Part shown: one piece after another, positions 61,853 through 64,000 of the stretch
Position numbering within the stretch: position 1 is the first letter of the stretch
Layout: the number at the start of each line of letters is the position of its first letter
Source: Mesaphorura yosii
Lineage: Eukaryota > Arthropoda > Collembola > Poduromorpha > Tullbergiidae
Length of the DNA stretch: 64,000 nucleotides
Assembly: GCA_009869945.1 (NCBI GenBank)
Contig: WIXG01000262.1
Span: forward strand, 49,683 to 113,682
Direction of reading: 5' to 3'
The notes under the pieces: model-generated
The model's database searches: none
What the model was told of the DNA's origin: nothing
Seen by the model: only the letters and a program-made list of their open reading frames with translations
Program-made: the position numbers and the translations under genes

Positions 61853-62337
61853 GTAAACAACGCAATACGTTTTGTAGACCGTAGAGCCGTAGTCAAGGCA
61901 GTGTAGTGTAGGGCACGTCGTTCCGGGGTTTACAAGTGGAGGAGAAAGTTGAGAAAAGATGCAGGAAGCGTCAGATGAACTTGAACGTTCAGAGGAAGCA
62001 CACGCTGGACAGTCGACTCAAAAACTTTATTCAGTACTTGGTGCAATCATTTTCAGTGATATTTTGAATTGAAACTGTAAAGTATGTGTTGACTTAAGCA
62101 TTAATGAATCATGCATTCTTGTGTGCGTGTGAAAACGGCGAAGAAAGCGTTAAATACTGAAACATGAAACATGAACTCGTTTTAAATAACGCGAGCACGA
62201 ACTGCGTACCTGAGGGTCTGATCTGTGAATTCAACTGTGAAACCCCGTGAATTTCTGTGATTCGGAAAAATCAAAGCAATTGAGGATTTTTAAGTCGAAT
62301 ATTTTCTAAGTTGATTCATTTGAATACAGAAGTTAAA

Positions 62338-62718
62338 ATGGAATCCATCACAGAAGAGGAAGAGGAACTTTTTGAGTCATCATTTTCTGAGAGGTGAGCA
62401 ATGATCGTGAAATTGGACACCAACGTTATGCGTGCTACCATTGCGTTATTAGATAGTATTCGCTTCCAACTTGTTTACGACATAAAAGTACTCAATTTGT
62501 TCCAATTACTCAATGAATTAGTTCGCAGGAGAAGCTCCGAATTTTTTGTCAAAATCCTAACGCGCAGGCACGCCGCATTTCAAGAAGGAAAATGTAATCT
62601 ATTCAGCCTAATTAATTGGTTGCATTTTCTAGAAACGAATAAAATTCCATGCAAAATCGAATACTTTGATTCATTTTGTGCTTTCGAGATCAAAACAAGA
62701 AAGTTTTTTTTTCAATAA
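62338..62718 (+). CDS. Possible coding exon(s) with an in-frame TGA
   Basis: An ATG in good context (GTTAAAATGG) opens an acidic 19-codon frame (MESITEEEEELFESSFSER) ending at TGA 62395-62397. The same frame then stays open to 62718 (a further 105 codons, starting with ATG at 62401). The sequence GAGAG/GTGAGC at 62393 is also a good splice donor. The first piece may therefore be a 5' coding exon spliced to something downstream, with the longer open stretch being intron. I recognise no domain in either part. Confidence 0.3.
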
Positions 62719-63430
62719 TTTGGCTAACGACCATGGCTAATTGCAGGTCCTTTAGAAATTACAGGCGAAATTTAGATTTCCGTTATTAAACTTGTTGAAA
62801 TGCAGAAATTGAAATTGTTGCTCCTTTCATGTTGTTGCCAAAGTTTGCGTAGAGAATTATTTATTGAATATTTTATTCATTAATCTCCTGTAATCCTCCA
62901 GAACAAGGAAGATGTGTTTGTAGGTCGGTGCAGGCAAGCCGAACAAAGGCAAATAAATAAGGAGCTTATGACAATGCCCACAAATTAGTCTGCTCACTTC
63001 AAACAAGCCTTGCGTGGATGTCCTCACTGCAGCTAAAAATACATTGGCTTGAGAATAAGGCTTTCGGCATGACACATTAATAAATTAACAACGCGTCCGA
63101 AAACGATTCGTTCCATTATTAAGGAAAGGCGGTCTGGCATCGGCGAGGTTGACTGGACTTCATCTATCAAAGATTAAATGCTTTTTACGCTATGCTTTGT
63201 GAGCAAGTTTAGTTTCGCATTACATTATTTTGACAGAAAAACATAACGTAAGCTTCTTTAAAGATAAATACATTGGAAATTGATTTACGATCAAAGAAAC
63301 AGCTCGTGTCATAAACTGTGAATTACGTAAGATAAATAAACAAAGGAGGAGTGGCTCAATTCTTCAAACTACGGGCAGAAATCGCCTCGTATGAGCAGAA
63401 ATTCCAAGTTCGTGACGCGCTCTCGAAGCC
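62719..63430. other. AT-rich interval without recognised features
   Basis: Nothing supportable is seen here. If the exon at 62338-62393 is real, this may be intron. Confidence 0.4.
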
Positions 63431-63490
63431 GTGGATAAAGATGAATTACGGAGAAGTTCGCAAGTGTGCGCGCGGGCGTGCGCCAGTGAA

Positions 63491-63745
63491 ATGGGTATCA
63501 CGCCGCAGGTGAAATTTGAACCTGGAGGCGGGTGCTCGTGGGAGGCATCGACAGTTCATGAGGATTCAAATGCTCAAATCATTAAAGTATTATACTACGG
63601 TTTAATAGATAAGGACGCGGAATTTGGGCTTTGTTTTTGTTGCGCACATGAAAATTGTTCACGTTATTTCAGAAATTACACTTCATTCAAGTTAAAGTTC
63701 AAGGCTGGAGACAATTTCTTTCAAATTGAGCCCAAGTTTCTCTAG
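63491..63745 (+). CDS. Uncharacterised 84-codon ORF with a Cys-rich segment
   Basis: An ATG-initiated frame ends at TAG 63743-63745. It contains a Cys/His cluster (GLCFCCAHENCSRYF) that could bind zinc, but it matches no finger I can name. The frame stays open upstream to about 63431. A CAG at 63484-63486 would join it in phase with the donor at 62393, although the tract before it is not pyrimidine-rich. The minisatellite starts about 130 bp downstream. The ORF may belong to a mobile element or a host gene, or be spurious. Confidence 0.25.
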   Translation: MGITPQVKFEPGGGCSWEASTVHEDSNAQIIKVLYYGLIDKDAEFGLCFCCAHENCSRYFRNYTSFKLKFKAGDNFFQIEPKFL

Positions 63746-63876
63746 AATGGAGGCTCCGATAACTTTATTTCAATGAGCACAATGCACTGCGCTATTTCTT
63801 CTTTCGCATTCACCATGTTGACCGTTTTCTGCGATGAGGGAACGTTGTCGTCATTGCCGCGCAAGAAAGCGTAACA

Positions 63877-64000
63877 CGACAAAATCCACCCGACAAAACC
63901 CACCCGTACCAAAACCCACCGGTCAATACCCACCTACGACAAAACCCACCCATGACAGAATCCACCCATGTCAAAATCCACCCGTACCAAAATCCACCCA
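63877..64000. repeat. 14-16 bp tandem minisatellite, eight units, running off the window end
   Basis: Eight consecutive units (starts at 63877, 63891, 63905, 63921, 63935, 63951, 63967 and 63983) follow the consensus CRTRMCAAAAYCCACC. Two units lack a 2-bp piece (CGACAAAAYCCACC) and one degenerate unit reads GGTCAATACCCACC. The array continues past the window end, so total copy number is unknown. Confidence 0.9.

Noticed and set aside
1-64000. Search for CRISPR-like arrays, rRNA and bacterial-type operons
   Set aside because: Introns, poly(A) signals and metazoan gene families show nuclear eukaryotic DNA; no such elements were seen.

Overview
The window is eukaryotic genomic DNA, almost certainly from an arthropod. 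Its genes are split by short GT-AG introns (mostly 60-150 bp). It carries an arthropod-type gustatory receptor ending in the TYxxxxxQF signature and an orthologue of the ecdysozoan NR5B nuclear receptor Hr39. Compact genes alternate with AT-rich intergenic DNA that holds no recognisable genes. A non-insect pancrustacean would fit, but nothing here fixes the genus.

Layout: 0-2.6 kb, a small unidentified membrane protein and TFIIE-beta (GTF2E2), both plus strand. 2.8-6.4 kb, a seven-exon gustatory receptor (minus). 6.4-11.8 kb, gene-poor. 11.8-13.5 kb, SUGCT, a mitochondrial CoA-transferase (minus). 14.8-18.7 kb, a GAA-like GH31 alpha-glucosidase with a membrane anchor and a trefoil domain (plus), tail-to-tail with an SLC18B1-like MFS transporter at 19.3-22.0 kb (minus). 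25.0-26.5 kb, renalase (plus). 27.5-29.7 kb, a divergent secreted serpin with a PST-rich tail (plus), tail-to-tail with CCDC97 (minus). CCDC97 is head-to-head with the spliceosomal HAT-repeat gene SYF1/XAB2 at 31.8-35.3 kb. 38.1-44.0 kb, a BICRA/GLTSCR1-like subunit of a BAF (ncBAF-type) chromatin remodeller (plus). 45.0-45.8 kb, mitochondrial ribosomal protein MRPS28 (plus), followed by a Tc1/mariner-type transposase relic (minus). 47.4-50.7 kb, Hr39 (minus). 50.7-62.3 kb, a long stretch with no gene that I can support. 62.3-64 kb, weak candidate exons and a 14-16 bp minisatellite that runs off the window end.

The genes do not form one pathway. The clearest functional pairing is CCDC97 with SYF1, two splicing-linked genes sharing a 525-bp intergenic region. 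All gene models were spliced by eye: every exon set given keeps frame from start to stop, but alternative first exons and UTRs cannot be seen without transcripts. I found no convincing new biological system. The points most worth a second look are the predicted GC-AG intron that adds a tail to the serpin, the terminal minisatellite with its neighbouring ORFs, the shared splicing-gene promoter, and the overlapping convergent 3' ends.
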